This document shows, piece after piece, positions 8,254 to 17,050 of a DNA stretch of 64,000 nt. Each line of letters starts with the position of its first letter. Positions within the stretch are counted from its first letter, which is position 1. The stretch covers positions 1-64,000 of the forward strand of contig CAJUMX010000009.1 in assembly GCA_910587705.1 (NCBI GenBank), written 5' to 3'. The notes under the pieces were generated by a model. It saw only the letters and a list, made by a program, of their open reading frames with translations. It did not search any database and was not told where the DNA came from. The position numbers and the translations under genes were made by a program. The DNA comes from an uncultured Oscillibacter sp. (lineage in GTDB: Bacteria; Bacillota; Clostridia; Oscillospirales; Oscillospiraceae).

Positions 8254-8285
8254 GATTCGCGTGTCCTCTGCGGACGAGACTGTAT

Positions 8286-10298
8286 TTAATACCAATCGTG
8301 CTTTTCGTTCCGGTCTAGGGCGTTGATTCGCGCCATTTCCTGGTCGGTTAGCGCAAAGCCGTATAGCTCGGTATTTTCCTTGATATGGTCAGGATTGCTG
8401 GAACCGGGGATGACCACCACACCCTTTTGGAGATTCCAACGGAGAATCACCTGGGCGGAGGATACGCCATGGGCCTTGGCGATGCCGGCGATCACCTCAT
8501 CCCCCAGTAGTTCCGCCGCGTGTCCCCGGCCGCCCAGGGGATACCAGCCCTGAACCACGATCCCCAGGTTTTGGATGTAAGGAATCACATCGTTTTCCTG
8601 GTAGTAGGGATGAATCTCATTTTGTACCAATGCCGGGGTTATCGAAACCTGAGGCAGAAATTCCTCCAGCTCTTTTACATACCAGTTGGAAAGGCCCAGA
8701 GAGCGGATTTTTCCTTTCTCTACAAATTTCTCCATGGCCTGATACGCTTTTACATCATTCTGGTCTGGGTGATGCAGAAGCATCATGTCCACATAGTCCA
8801 AGTCCAGCCGGTCCAAACACGCCTGGATAGACCGCTCCGGGTCCGCCATCTCACGGCCCGGATAGATCTTCGTAATGATGAAAATATTTTCCCGTTTGAG
8901 ACCTAGCTCCGCCATGGCCTCCCGCACGGCTTGCCCGATTTCCTCCTCGTTGCCGTATGCGGAGGCGGTGTCGATCAGCCGGACGCCGCTCCCCAGGGCG
9001 GACTTCACAGCGTTGACGCAGGTGTCCCCATAGAGGCTGTATGTTCCCAGACCGTTGAGAGGCATTTCATAGCCGCTGTTGAGGGTAACGCTTTTGGATT
9101 CAAAGTTGAAGGCCGTTTTCCTGGTGGTGGACGTCGCCGCGTCCACCACGGTTTCTAATTTCGGCAAATCCAGGCCACCGATCCAGTCCTCTATGGTACT
9201 CCGGTCAGTCCCGCCAGCAAATCGGTGTCCGGCGCGCCAGTTTGCGCCGACGGCGAGAGCGTGGAGGTTTGTATCGCTGGAGCCAATGCCGCTGGAATGG
9301 GACGTGCAGAAGGGAACGATGGTTTTTCCGGTAAGGTCATAGCTCTCCAGAAAGGTATCGATGATCCGGGGAGCCTGCCCGTGCCAGATGGGATAACCCA
9401 GGAAAATTACGTCATAGTCCGCCATGTTCTCCACGCTCCCGGAAATAGCGGGGCGGGCGGTGGGGTCATTCTGCTCCCGGTCGGCCCGACTGTTGGTATA
9501 GTAGGCCAGATCGGCGTCTGTATAGGGAACCTCCGGCACGATCTCATAGAGGTCGGCGCTTAGAATGTCCGCCGTATACTCCGCCAAGGAGCGCGTGGTG
9601 TTGGTCGCGGAGAAATAGGCCACCAGGGTTTGCGTTCCATCCATGCCGAAGATACCATCCTTTTCTGTACTCCCGGACATCCAGCGGTACAGCATCACCG
9701 CCAATTGCGCTCGGGTCGCGGTTCCGTGGGGGTCAAATTGATTGCCGGCCTTGCCGTTGATGATTCCCTGTTCTTGAGCCCAGGAAGAAGCGTCCGCTGC
9801 ATAAGCGGCAATCCGCGCTTGGTCCACAAAGGCTCCCTTTTCTGATGGCGCGGGTTCCCCGGCGCTTCTCCAGAGAATTGCCGCCAGCTGTTGACGCGTC
9901 ACGGGATCTTCACCGCCAAAGCGGTTGTCGCTGTATCCGCCGATTATTCCCTGTTCTGCCGCCCAGGAGGCCGCATCCGCGTACCAACTCTGGTCAGGAA
10001 TATCCGAAAAGCCGCGAGCCTCTGTTTCGGGCTTGCCCGCCTTCCGGTAGAGAGCTGCCGCCAGCTCCGCCCGACTGGCGGGCGCGTTGGGGGAAAACGC
10101 CATACTGGAGCTTCCGTCCATCAGCCCATTTTCCAGGCAGTAGGTCACGTCTTCGGCGTACCACGCCCCGGCGTCCAGATCGGAAAAGGCGGCGACGGGA
10201 GCCGCCGAGGCGGACGGCTCCACCGCACAGGCGGTCATGGACAACAGGCAGAGTATACAAGCCGCCATGAAAAGGGCAATCGGTTTCCATTTTTTCAT
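8286..10298 (-). CDS. SLH-domain lipoprotein fused to flavodoxin and aldo/keto reductase
   Basis: A 670-residue multidomain protein. Residues 1-25 are an export signal with a lipobox-like SMTACA. Three S-layer-homology repeats follow (about 36-88, 94-147 and 154-208; FSDLDAGAWYAEDV, FSDIPDQSWYADAA, YAADASSWAQEQGIING). Residues about 222-375 are a flavodoxin with FMN loop LVAYFSATNTTRSLAEY. Residues about 395-670 are an aldo/keto reductase with LIDTASAYGNEEEIG (Asp, Tyr), ITKIYPG (Lys), DMMLLHHPD (His) and IPGSSNPDHIKEN for cofactor. The start has GGAGGAATCCAC upstream. If exported as the N-terminus implies, it would place FMN and NAD(P)-type redox domains on the cell surface, which is unusual. 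A single uninterrupted frame covers all domains. The divergent LysR gene is the likely regulator. Confidence 0.88.
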   Translation of the reverse strand: MKKWKPIALFMAACILCLLSMTACAVEPSASAAPVAAFSDLDAGAWYAEDVTYCLENGLMDGSSSMAFSPNAPASRAELAAALYRKAGKPETEARGFSDIPDQSWYADAASWAAEQGIIGGYSDNRFGGEDPVTRQQLAAILWRSAGEPAPSEKGAFVDQARIAAYAADASSWAQEQGIINGKAGNQFDPHGTATRAQLAVMLYRWMSGSTEKDGIFGMDGTQTLVAYFSATNTTRSLAEYTADILSADLYEIVPEVPYTDADLAYYTNSRADREQNDPTARPAISGSVENMADYDVIFLGYPIWHGQAPRIIDTFLESYDLTGKTIVPFCTSHSSGIGSSDTNLHALAVGANWRAGHRFAGGTDRSTIEDWIGGLDLPKLETVVDAATSTTRKTAFNFESKSVTLNSGYEMPLNGLGTYSLYGDTCVNAVKSALGSGVRLIDTASAYGNEEEIGQAVREAMAELGLKRENIFIITKIYPGREMADPERSIQACLDRLDLDYVDMMLLHHPDQNDVKAYQAMEKFVEKGKIRSLGLSNWYVKELEEFLPQVSITPALVQNEIHPYYQENDVIPYIQNLGIVVQGWYPLGGRGHAAELLGDEVIAGIAKAHGVSSAQVILRWNLQKGVVVIPGSSNPDHIKENTELYGFALTDQEMARINALDRNEKHDWY

Positions 10299-10317
10299 GT
10301 GGATTCCTCCGTTTTTT

Positions 10318-10419
10318 CATACTAATTTTTTCGAGAATCTTAGCCGGAACGCCACCCACCATCGTCATGGGAGGGACGTCCTTCGTCACTACCGCTCCGG
10401 CAGCAACCACAGACCGCTC
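10318..10419 (-). pseudogene. Remnant: C-terminal end of a hexapeptide-repeat acetyltransferase
   Basis: About 33 codons on the minus strand read SVVAAGAVVTKDVPPMTMVG then GVPAKILEKIS, the hallmark C-terminal end of maltose/galactoside O-acetyltransferases (LacA/Maa family, left-handed beta helix). No upstream part of such a gene exists before it, and the sequence runs straight into the ribosome site of the SLH-reductase gene. It is therefore the stump left by a deletion or insertion. Confidence 0.7.
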
Positions 10420-10594
10420 TCGCCGGTGAAAAAGCCGCATGCGGCAATGGCGGGTCGTTTCCCGGCTCCTTGTGCTGCCATTATAAGGTCCGCTTCTTAA
10501 AATATCAAATACATATATTAAATGATGCTGCATACTTGAAAGGTATGTGTCTTTTTTGGCATACTGGCCTGGACAAAACAAGGAGGTTTTTCCT

Positions 10595-11482
10595 TTGGAC
10601 ATTCGGGTATTACAATATTTCCTCGCGGTGGCAAGAGAAGAAAGCATTACAAAAGCTGCCGAAACCTTGCGAATGACCCAGCCGCCACTTTCCCGACAAC
10701 TGAAAGACCTGGAGAATGAGCTGGGGAAAAAACTGCTCATCCGAGGAAGCAAAAAAGTCACGCTTACGGAGGATGGAATGTTACTCCGTAAGCGCACGGA
10801 AGAAATGATCGATTTGATGGAAAAGACCAAGGCGGAGCTTGCTGGCTCCGGCGAGGATGTCAACGGGGAAATCTACATCGGTGGAGGAGAAACGGACGCG
10901 ATCTCCCTGTTTGCTCAGGCGGCCAAGAGGCTGCAAAAAAGGTATCCACTGATCCACTATCACATTTACAGCGGCGACGCAGAAATCGTGATGGAAAAAT
11001 TGGACAAGGGCCTGATTGATTTTGGACTGCTGGTCGGTCCTGTGGACGTGAGTAAGTATGAGTACATGCGGCTTCCTATCCGTGACATTTGGGGTGTCCT
11101 CATGCGGAAGGACAGCCCGCTGGCAGGGAAAAGCGCTGTGCGGGCCAAAGATTTGTGGGACAAGCCACTGATCGTGTCGCGCCAGGTCTACTCTAGCGGC
11201 GATATATATGCTTGGCTGGGAAGAGACGCTCATAAATTGAATGTCGTGATGACCTACAATTTGATCTATAACGCCGCCCACTTTGTAAAAACGGGGTTCG
11301 GATACGCCATCGCACTGGATAAGCTCGTCAACACGACCGGAGACTGTGAGCTATGCTTTCGACCGCTGTGGCCGCCCTTAGAGGCGGGACTTTGTATCGT
11401 TTGGAAACGGTATCAGGTTTTTTCAAACGCCTCTAAGGAGTTTTTGCGTCTTTTGAAAAGTGAATGGGAAACCGAGAATTAA
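10595..11482 (+). CDS. LysR-family transcriptional regulator
   Basis: A 295-residue LysR regulator. The N-terminal winged HTH reads LDIRVLQYFLAVAREESITK and then AAETLRMTQPPLSRQLKDLE. A substrate-binding domain runs from about residue 85 to the end. The start is TTG at 10595, with AAGGAGG 9 nt upstream; the more upstream ATG at 10547 lacks a site and adds residues foreign to the family. It is divergent from the SLH-flavodoxin-reductase gene with about 300 nt between starts, the classical layout for LysR control of its neighbour. The effector is unknown. Confidence 0.9.
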   Translation: MDIRVLQYFLAVAREESITKAAETLRMTQPPLSRQLKDLENELGKKLLIRGSKKVTLTEDGMLLRKRTEEMIDLMEKTKAELAGSGEDVNGEIYIGGGETDAISLFAQAAKRLQKRYPLIHYHIYSGDAEIVMEKLDKGLIDFGLLVGPVDVSKYEYMRLPIRDIWGVLMRKDSPLAGKSAVRAKDLWDKPLIVSRQVYSSGDIYAWLGRDAHKLNVVMTYNLIYNAAHFVKTGFGYAIALDKLVNTTGDCELCFRPLWPPLEAGLCIVWKRYQVFSNASKEFLRLLKSEWETEN

Positions 11483-12300
11483 CAGCTGAGAAGCAAATGT
11501 TTAAAGCAATCAGTAAATCTCCAGCAAGTAAAGGAACACTATTCGCTGAATGGAGAGCTGTCACTAATCGCTTAAGCTCTTGCGCGATTTAAGATGTTAA
11601 AGAATCTCGCCGTGGCCGCTGGGGGTTGTCGCCTTGGCGTAAACCAGAAAAACCTTCGCCAGATCACCGTGGCCCTGAGTCCTGGATAGCACCGTTGTAG
11701 ACGATACCCTTGATCTCCGCCGGACTTGTAATAGGCAGTCATACGTTCGTCGAAAATGATCCAGTCCATGAAGTCGCTGGTGGTGAGGACGGCGATCATC
11801 TCCGGGCCCGACACGATAGCCCTTTTGATAACCGCGAGACTGGTTTTCGCCGTCTCCCTGGCGGATGACCGCCCCGGCCTCATAGTATGGGCGGTCTTTG
11901 CGGCCCGCTGGGGAGCTTTGGCTGTGGTCTGGACGCGTCTTGGCGGAACAGTCTGCGGCCTTTACCGCCCTCGTGACGAACTTTTCCGTTTTGCTTTCCG
12001 CCGATATTGGTGATTTCCTGACGCTGGAGCGGCAGAGTGGTTGACGGCATGTAAAGCGGAGATTGAAGGATGCTTCCTGTTACATTTCTTTCGTCGCAAG
12101 CCTGGAGCGCTGGAACACTCTCTGCCTTGGCCCGTCGGGCCTCTCTGGCCGGCCTTCCGGAATTGGCTGCGAGGGCGCTCTGTTCCATCGTTCTGCCCGC
12201 GGCGCAAAAACCGTTTGAGAACAGTCGCTGCCCACGCCTTCAGGCCCTTCCTGCCCAGCTTCTTCTCTTTGATTTTGTTGATTCCATAAACCTCCCAAGA
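11483..12300 (-). pseudogene. Decayed conjugative-element DNA (CD1108-like mobile element protein remnant)
   Basis: No intact gene is present. On the minus strand, pieces in shifting frames read TTAKAPQRAAKTAH, ETAKTSLAVIKRAIV and GDLAKVFLVYAKATT. The basic KTT/AKT-rich stretch followed by an LAVYA-like segment resembles CD1108-family proteins of Clostridial integrative conjugative elements (basic linker, membrane segment, then a DVLAVYAVKTTT-type motif). The frames are broken several times, so this is a relic. The identification rests on pattern memory and is tentative. Confidence 0.4.
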
Positions 12301-12301
12301 A

Positions 12302-12342
12302 AAGACGGGTTGTCCGCCAAGTTAGCGGACAACCCGTCTTTG
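12302..12342. terminator. Bidirectional terminator hairpin
   Basis: A 17-bp perfect stem (12302-12318 with 12326-12342), 7-nt loop, A-run before and T-run after. It lies just beyond the 3' end of the minus-strand zinc-ribbon/DUF1801 gene. Confidence 0.85.
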
Positions 12343-12350
12343 TTTGAAAA

Positions 12351-12755
12351 TTAAATGTGGTACTGCCTCCAGCACCATTTCGCGATTTCCGCAATCAGCT
12401 CCAGCGGCAGCGGCTCCTGATAGGGCAGCCGGATGGTCCCCTTACTGGTTTCATATCCGGTCAGCTTATCCTGAAAAGCCTCAATGGCCTTCGATCCGGG
12501 GTAAAGCCCGATATGACGCTTGGACGCGGCGAACTGAATCACGTTCTTCCCGCCCCAAAAGGTTGGCATACTCCAGGAAATCCGTTCCTCCGCGTCCGGG
12601 AGAGCGGCGCGGATCGTACCGCGGATGCTCCGCAAAAAGGGCCGCGCGGATTCCTCCTGAAGCGCGATATACTCGTCCATGTTTTTCGGCTTGACACAGT
12701 AGTGTCCTTGGCCCTGGTTCTTGAACTCCCGTCCGCATTTGGGACATGTCCACAT
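12351..12755 (-). CDS. Zinc-ribbon plus DUF1801 (YdhG-like) small protein
   Basis: A 134-residue protein. The N-terminus MWTCPKCGREF...GHYC offers a zinc site (Cys4, Cys7, His18/Cys20). The rest is a DUF1801/YdhG domain with RGTIRAALPDAEERISWSMP, TFWGGKNVIQFAASKRHIGLY and GTIRLPYQEPLPLELI. Domain members include B. subtilis YdhG/Fra, described as an iron chaperone, but most are uncharacterised. The start at 12755 has a GGGGGG site 6 nt upstream; ATGs at 12761 and 12779 are alternatives. It stands alone and no regulation is visible. Confidence 0.8.
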   Translation of the reverse strand: MWTCPKCGREFKNQGQGHYCVKPKNMDEYIALQEESARPFLRSIRGTIRAALPDAEERISWSMPTFWGGKNVIQFAASKRHIGLYPGSKAIEAFQDKLTGYETSKGTIRLPYQEPLPLELIAEIAKWCWRQYHI

Positions 12756-13186
12756 AGTCATCCCCCCTGAGGGCATCATACCATGCTTTCCAGCCCATGT
12801 CTACGATATATCCAAGGGCTTAGCGACCATTAAACGATACAGACGTGTTCCTCGGGAAGTTGTTCATAAAGAGTGCGATGGCGCTGCCGCATTTGACGCG
12901 CCCTCGGCTAGAGCCGACGTTCGCGATACTTCCGAAATATTCAAAAGCTGGTCCGGCTCCGCCTGGCCTGTCGCCGCCTGGTTCAGAAAGTAAACAGAAA
13001 GTTCGCGCTGTATTCAAGCGAAAACATACACATGCCTGCTTATCTGAAACAATATTTCAAAAGAAAATCTGGAGACGCGTTGAGCTCTGTTTTAAAGGGC
13101 AAAGATTCGGGAATGTTTCTTCCATGCGCCAGACGACTCAATACGCCTTCTATCACCAGCGTTTCATTGGCACACGGCAATGGCGA
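12756..13186. other. Intergenic region without a supported gene
   Basis: Short open frames run on both strands, but none has a ribosome site with family-like sequence. The largest (12845-13354, plus) overlaps the 3' end of the LacI gene. No tRNA, hairpin terminator or repeat was recognised. Confidence 0.6.
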
Positions 13187-14233
13187 TCAAATGCTTCCCG
13201 AAAGTCCGGAACCGTCCAATTGCTTTACCGAGCAGCCTTCCTGAAATCGGACCGGCAAAACGATTCGATAATTCTGCCCCTTTTTGCTCGATATCAGTTC
13301 ATTCAACAGCTGTACGGAAACGCTTCCCTGCAAGTTGCGAAAGGTATCCACTGAGGTAATCGTGGGCATGGAGAGCCGGCCAATTTCATTATTGTCAAAG
13401 CCCACCACGGCAATGTCGTCGGGGCAGTGTAATCCCCGGCTGCGCAGGGCCTTCAACGTAACCGCGGCCATGTGGTCATTACAGCAAATAAATGCTTCCG
13501 GCAGCTCCGGCATGTTTGACAAAAGGTATTCCAGACATTCGACCGCGGAGGCGTCGTTGCTGTCCAAATTTAGCAAATCAAACCGACTGTTGTCCGAGAG
13601 TCCAAAGCGAATCTGCGCTCCCTTCGCGGCGCTGTACCGCTCCCAAAAACTTGTGTTTTCCAGATTTCCAATAAACCCCATCTTGCGATAACCCCGCTCT
13701 ACCAGATGCTGAACCAATAAATAGGAGCCCGAAAGATTGTCCTCCAAAACGCAGCTCATGGGAATGCCAGGAAGATAAAAGCTGACGCCTACAATCGGCG
13801 TATCCACAGAGTGAAAGACCGCGCAGGTCTGCGCGTCGATGTCTCCAAGGACAAAAATACCAACAATATGGTTTTGCGAGAGGTATTGCCGGAAGGAGCC
13901 TTCCGCTGAAAACGACGCTTTTAAAGAAACCGTGTCAATGGAAAGTAGAGAATAATCCATACGGATGATCTCATTTTGAATCACAGTGAAAAGATGATTA
14001 AAAAAGTATGGGTCCACCGCTGTGGAGGACGTGGAAATTAAAAGAACATTCTCCCCCTCAACACTCTTTCTCTTTCGGGGCATATATCCCATTTCCCGCG
14101 CGGTTTTCAGAATCAATTCCCGGGTATCGGCGTTAATCCCGGCACCGCCGCGCAGTGCGACGGAAATGCTGTTTTGAGAAAGACCTAAACGCTCAGCGAT
14201 GTCCCGGAGAGTTGTTCTTTTGACGTTTTCCAT
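13187..14233 (-). CDS. LacI-family transcriptional regulator
   Basis: A 348-residue repressor-type protein. The N-terminal HTH and hinge read TTLRDIAERLGLSQNSISVA and then LRGGAGINADTRE. A periplasmic-binding-protein-like sensor follows, with the family motifs AFICCNDHMAAVTLKALRSR and AVVGFDNNEIGRLSMPTITS. It is divergent from the sugar ABC/inositol-type operon, with 276 nt between starts holding a promoter and palindromes. It is the likely repressor of that operon, induced by its substrate. The C-terminal tail is about 15 residues longer than usual. Confidence 0.93.
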   Translation of the reverse strand: MENVKRTTLRDIAERLGLSQNSISVALRGGAGINADTRELILKTAREMGYMPRKRKSVEGENVLLISTSSTAVDPYFFNHLFTVIQNEIIRMDYSLLSIDTVSLKASFSAEGSFRQYLSQNHIVGIFVLGDIDAQTCAVFHSVDTPIVGVSFYLPGIPMSCVLEDNLSGSYLLVQHLVERGYRKMGFIGNLENTSFWERYSAAKGAQIRFGLSDNSRFDLLNLDSNDASAVECLEYLLSNMPELPEAFICCNDHMAAVTLKALRSRGLHCPDDIAVVGFDNNEIGRLSMPTITSVDTFRNLQGSVSVQLLNELISSKKGQNYRIVLPVRFQEGCSVKQLDGSGLSGSI

Positions 14234-14390
14234 ATCTTCATCTCAATTCTTTCCATGTTCTTTCGAATGTTCGACTTTATTATAAGGTACAACACTTTTC
14301 CGCAAAAAGCAAGATTTAATTTTAACATTAAAAGAATCTTGCTGCAACATTATAAATTTGAGAAAATCTTGAGTAATAATACACAAAAAC

Positions 14391-14405
14391 AAAAGTTAAA
14401 CTTTT
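14391..14405. promoter_or_regulatory. Candidate LacI operator 1
   Basis: A 15-bp perfect odd palindrome AAAAGTT-A-AACTTTT in the divergent region, 38 nt upstream of the predicted -35 of the ABC operon. Confidence 0.4.
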
Positions 14406-14443
14406 AATATTTGTCGAAAATGCAAGCTATTTACAGTTTTCAG

Positions 14444-14491
14444 TTGACAATCTTCATTTTCGTGATAAAATGCAAGTATATTTAACGTTAA
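14444..14491 (+). promoter_or_regulatory. Promoter of the sugar ABC operon with overlapping operator
   Basis: TTGACA (14444-14449) and TAAAAT (14466-14471), 16-nt spacer. The 10-bp palindrome TTAACGTTAA (14482-14491) lies about ten bases after the -10, at the expected transcription start, a typical place for a LacI-type block. Its CG centre matches the common LacI-family operator core. Confidence 0.55.
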
Positions 14492-14526
14492 TTAAAGGAG
14501 GTATTTAACGTGAAAACGCCCCTCTA

Positions 14527-16017
14527 TTGGAAATCAAGGGACTGACAAAAATTTTCCCCGGAGTCGTTGCCCTGGATAAAGTTGATCTTACCATCCGTCG
14601 GGGCGAGGTGCATGTGCTGCTGGGAGAAAACGGCGCGGGAAAGTCCACGCTGATTAAAAGCATTATGGGAATCAATCAGCCAAACGAAGGCACCTTTCTT
14701 TGGGAGGGCCAACCATTTCTGAACAGCTGTGTGGCGGACGCTCATCGGATGGGAATTGCTACGGTTTATCAGGAATTAAGCAATATTCCATGTCTGAGCG
14801 TGGTGGAAAATATGTTTGTGGGCAATGAAATTCCCAAGGCCGGCTTCCGCCACATCATCGATTGGAAAAAACAGCGGGAGATGGCAAAAACTTATCTCAG
14901 CAGAGTGGGCTGCGAGGTATCCCCTGATGACATTTGCGAAAACCTGGGCGTCGGGCAGAAGCAGTTGGTGGAAATCTCCAAGGCGCTGATGCATAAAGCA
15001 AAGCTTATCATCATGGATGAGCCCACCTCCAGCCTTAGTCGCAAAGAAATTGACGACCTTCAGGTTTTGATGCAAAACCTGAAAGAAGAGGGAATTTCCA
15101 TTTTGTTCATCACACACAAGCTGGACGAGGCCCAGCATGTCGGCGATGTGGTCTCTATTTTAAAAGACGGAAAGCGCGTCGGGGATACGATCCCCATGCG
15201 TCAGGTAAACGAGGAAGAAATCATTCGGATGATGGTGGGCCGGGAACTGACAGAAAAGTACCCCGTCCGCAAGGTAGAGCCTGGAGAAACCGTGCTGAAA
15301 GTAGAGGGACTTTCCGGCTCCGCTTTCCATAATGTCAGCTTTGAATTGCGCAAGGGTGAGCTTCTGGGCGTGTTTGGTCTGGTGGGCGCGGGCCGTACGG
15401 AAACTATGCGTGGCATCTTCGGCGCGGATCCAATTAGCGAAGGCTCTGTCATCTTGAACGGCAAAAAGCTGCGCATCAAATCGCCGGCGGATGCCATTCG
15501 AAGCGGGATCGTCCTGATTTCAGAGGACTGCAAAGAAGAGGGGCTGGTGCTGATCCACAACGTAGTGGACAACGCGACCTTGCCCACACTACGGTCCTTT
15601 CAAACCCCCTTCCTCCTCAACCATCGCGAGAGACGGGACAAGACGGTGGAATACGGACGCATGATGAATCTTCGTCCGCTACAGATCGAAAAGGAGGCTA
15701 TGAACTTCTCCGGCGGCAACCAGCAAAAAATTGTCATCGAGAAGTGGGTGATCTCCAACGCCGAAATTTACATCTTTGACGAACCGACGAAAGGTGTGGA
15801 TATCGGCGCTAAGACGGAGATCTACACAATTATGAACACGCTTCTGGAAAAAGGCGCGTCCATCATCATGGTCTCTTCCGAAATGCAGGAAATTCTGGGT
15901 ATGTCCGACCGGATTATGGTGATGTATGAAGGAAGACAAACCGGCGTCATCCCCAACGACGAACATGCCACCCATGAGAATCTGATGATTTTAGGAACAG
16001 GAGGGAAACTTTCATGA
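14527..16017 (+). CDS. Sugar ABC transporter ATP-binding protein (RbsA/MglA type), start displaced
   Basis: A double ATPase of about 496 residues that energises carbohydrate import. First cassette: Walker A GENGAGKST (residues 33-41), signature ENLGVGQKQLVEISKAL, Walker B LIIMDEPTSSL. Second cassette: degenerate P-loop GLVGAGRTETMRG, signature NFSGGNQQKIVIEKW, Walker B EIYIFDEPTKGVD. The only in-frame start near the N-terminus is TTG at 14527, 25 nt from the strong AAAGGAGG (14494-14501). A perfectly spaced GTG at 14510 is out of frame by one base; restoring one G there would give an N-terminus reading VENAPLLEIKGL. So either a one-base loss or a sequencing error affects the start. The permease gene overlaps the 3' end. 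Confidence 0.88.
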   Translation: MEIKGLTKIFPGVVALDKVDLTIRRGEVHVLLGENGAGKSTLIKSIMGINQPNEGTFLWEGQPFLNSCVADAHRMGIATVYQELSNIPCLSVVENMFVGNEIPKAGFRHIIDWKKQREMAKTYLSRVGCEVSPDDICENLGVGQKQLVEISKALMHKAKLIIMDEPTSSLSRKEIDDLQVLMQNLKEEGISILFITHKLDEAQHVGDVVSILKDGKRVGDTIPMRQVNEEEIIRMMVGRELTEKYPVRKVEPGETVLKVEGLSGSAFHNVSFELRKGELLGVFGLVGAGRTETMRGIFGADPISEGSVILNGKKLRIKSPADAIRSGIVLISEDCKEEGLVLIHNVVDNATLPTLRSFQTPFLLNHRERRDKTVEYGRMMNLRPLQIEKEAMNFSGGNQQKIVIEKWVISNAEIYIFDEPTKGVDIGAKTEIYTIMNTLLEKGASIIMVSSEMQEILGMSDRIMVMYEGRQTGVIPNDEHATHENLMILGTGGKLS

Positions 16018-17029
16018 TTCAGCAACCACTCAAATCGGAAGGCCTCGGCGGGCTGGCGGTCTCACCGGCACAAAGGGCAAAAGAAACCCTGGGAAAAGCA
16101 GGACCTTTGGTGGCGTTGATCCTCATTGGCGTATTCCTGTCCTTCCGAACAGATGCGTTTTTGACGGCGGACAACCTGCTCAATGTCGTTCGACAAGCGG
16201 CCTGTAACGGCTTTATCGCTATCGGCATGATGCTGGCAATCTTAACTGGCGGCATCGACCTGTCGGTGGGCTCCACCATGGCGCTGTCCATGGTTATCAT
16301 GGCCAAGTGCATGGAGGCCGGCGTTCCTCCGGTACTGTGCATACTTGTCTGCCTCCTCTCCGGTGCGGCGCTGGGCTTGGTCAACGGGCTGCTCCTGACC
16401 AAAATGAAGCTGCCACACCCCTTCATCTCCACCCTGGGCACGCAGAACATCTACCGCGGCATCTGCCTTCTGCTGACTATGGGAACGCCGATTTCCGGAA
16501 TGCCAGGGGCCATCAAGTGGGCCGGAGCCGCTTATATCGGGCCTATCCCGTCTGCGCGATTATTCTGATCATCGTCTATGTAATCATGAGCTTCTTTTTG
16601 AGGGACACCACACTGGGCCGCCACATTTACGCGTTCGGCGGAAACCGGGCCACCGCTCGCCTCTCCGGCGTGAACGTGGACTTTACGCTCTGCTCGGTAT
16701 TTACGCTCAGCGGCCTAATGTGCGGGCTTGCCGGCCTGATTCTCGCCGGCCGTGTCGACGCGGTGTATCCCATGGCCGGCGTGGGCTGGGACTCCGACGC
16801 CATCGCGGCGGTCATCATCGGCGGCACCAGCTTCTTTGGCGGCAAGGGAACCATTCTGGGCACCTTTACCGGCGTGCTGCTCATCGCCGTTTTGAGAAAC
16901 GGGCTGAATCTGTTGTTTATTACCCCGGATATGCAGACGGTGATTCTAGGCGGTGTGATTATCCTGTCTGTGTTCATCGATGTGATCCGAAACGGCGGCT
17001 TTAAGACTGTGCGGAAGAAGGCTGCGTAA
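16014..17029 (+). pseudogene. Sugar ABC transporter permease (RbsC type), frameshifted near 16550
   Basis: The membrane subunit of the sugar importer. Residues 1-178 in the first frame carry the RbsC motif GMMLAILTGGIDLSVGSTMA. At about 16545-16552 the frame ends as IGPIPSARLF and stops, while the next frame continues the same protein as VCAIILIIVYVIMSFFLRDT, then GRHIYAFGGNRATARLSGVN and GGTSFFGGKGTI. Adding one base (an extra C in the ATCCC run) joins both into about 337 residues, the usual RbsC length. Without correction the transporter would be inactive. The start overlaps the ATPase stop (ATGA). It is unclear whether this is decay or an assembly error. Confidence 0.85.
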
Positions 17030-17050
17030 CAAATTAGGAGGTAGCGAACC

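Noticed and set aside
12845..13354. A 169-codon plus-strand frame downstream of the DUF1801 gene
   Set aside because: It runs into the LacI gene's 3' end in antisense, has no recognisable motif and no ribosome site.
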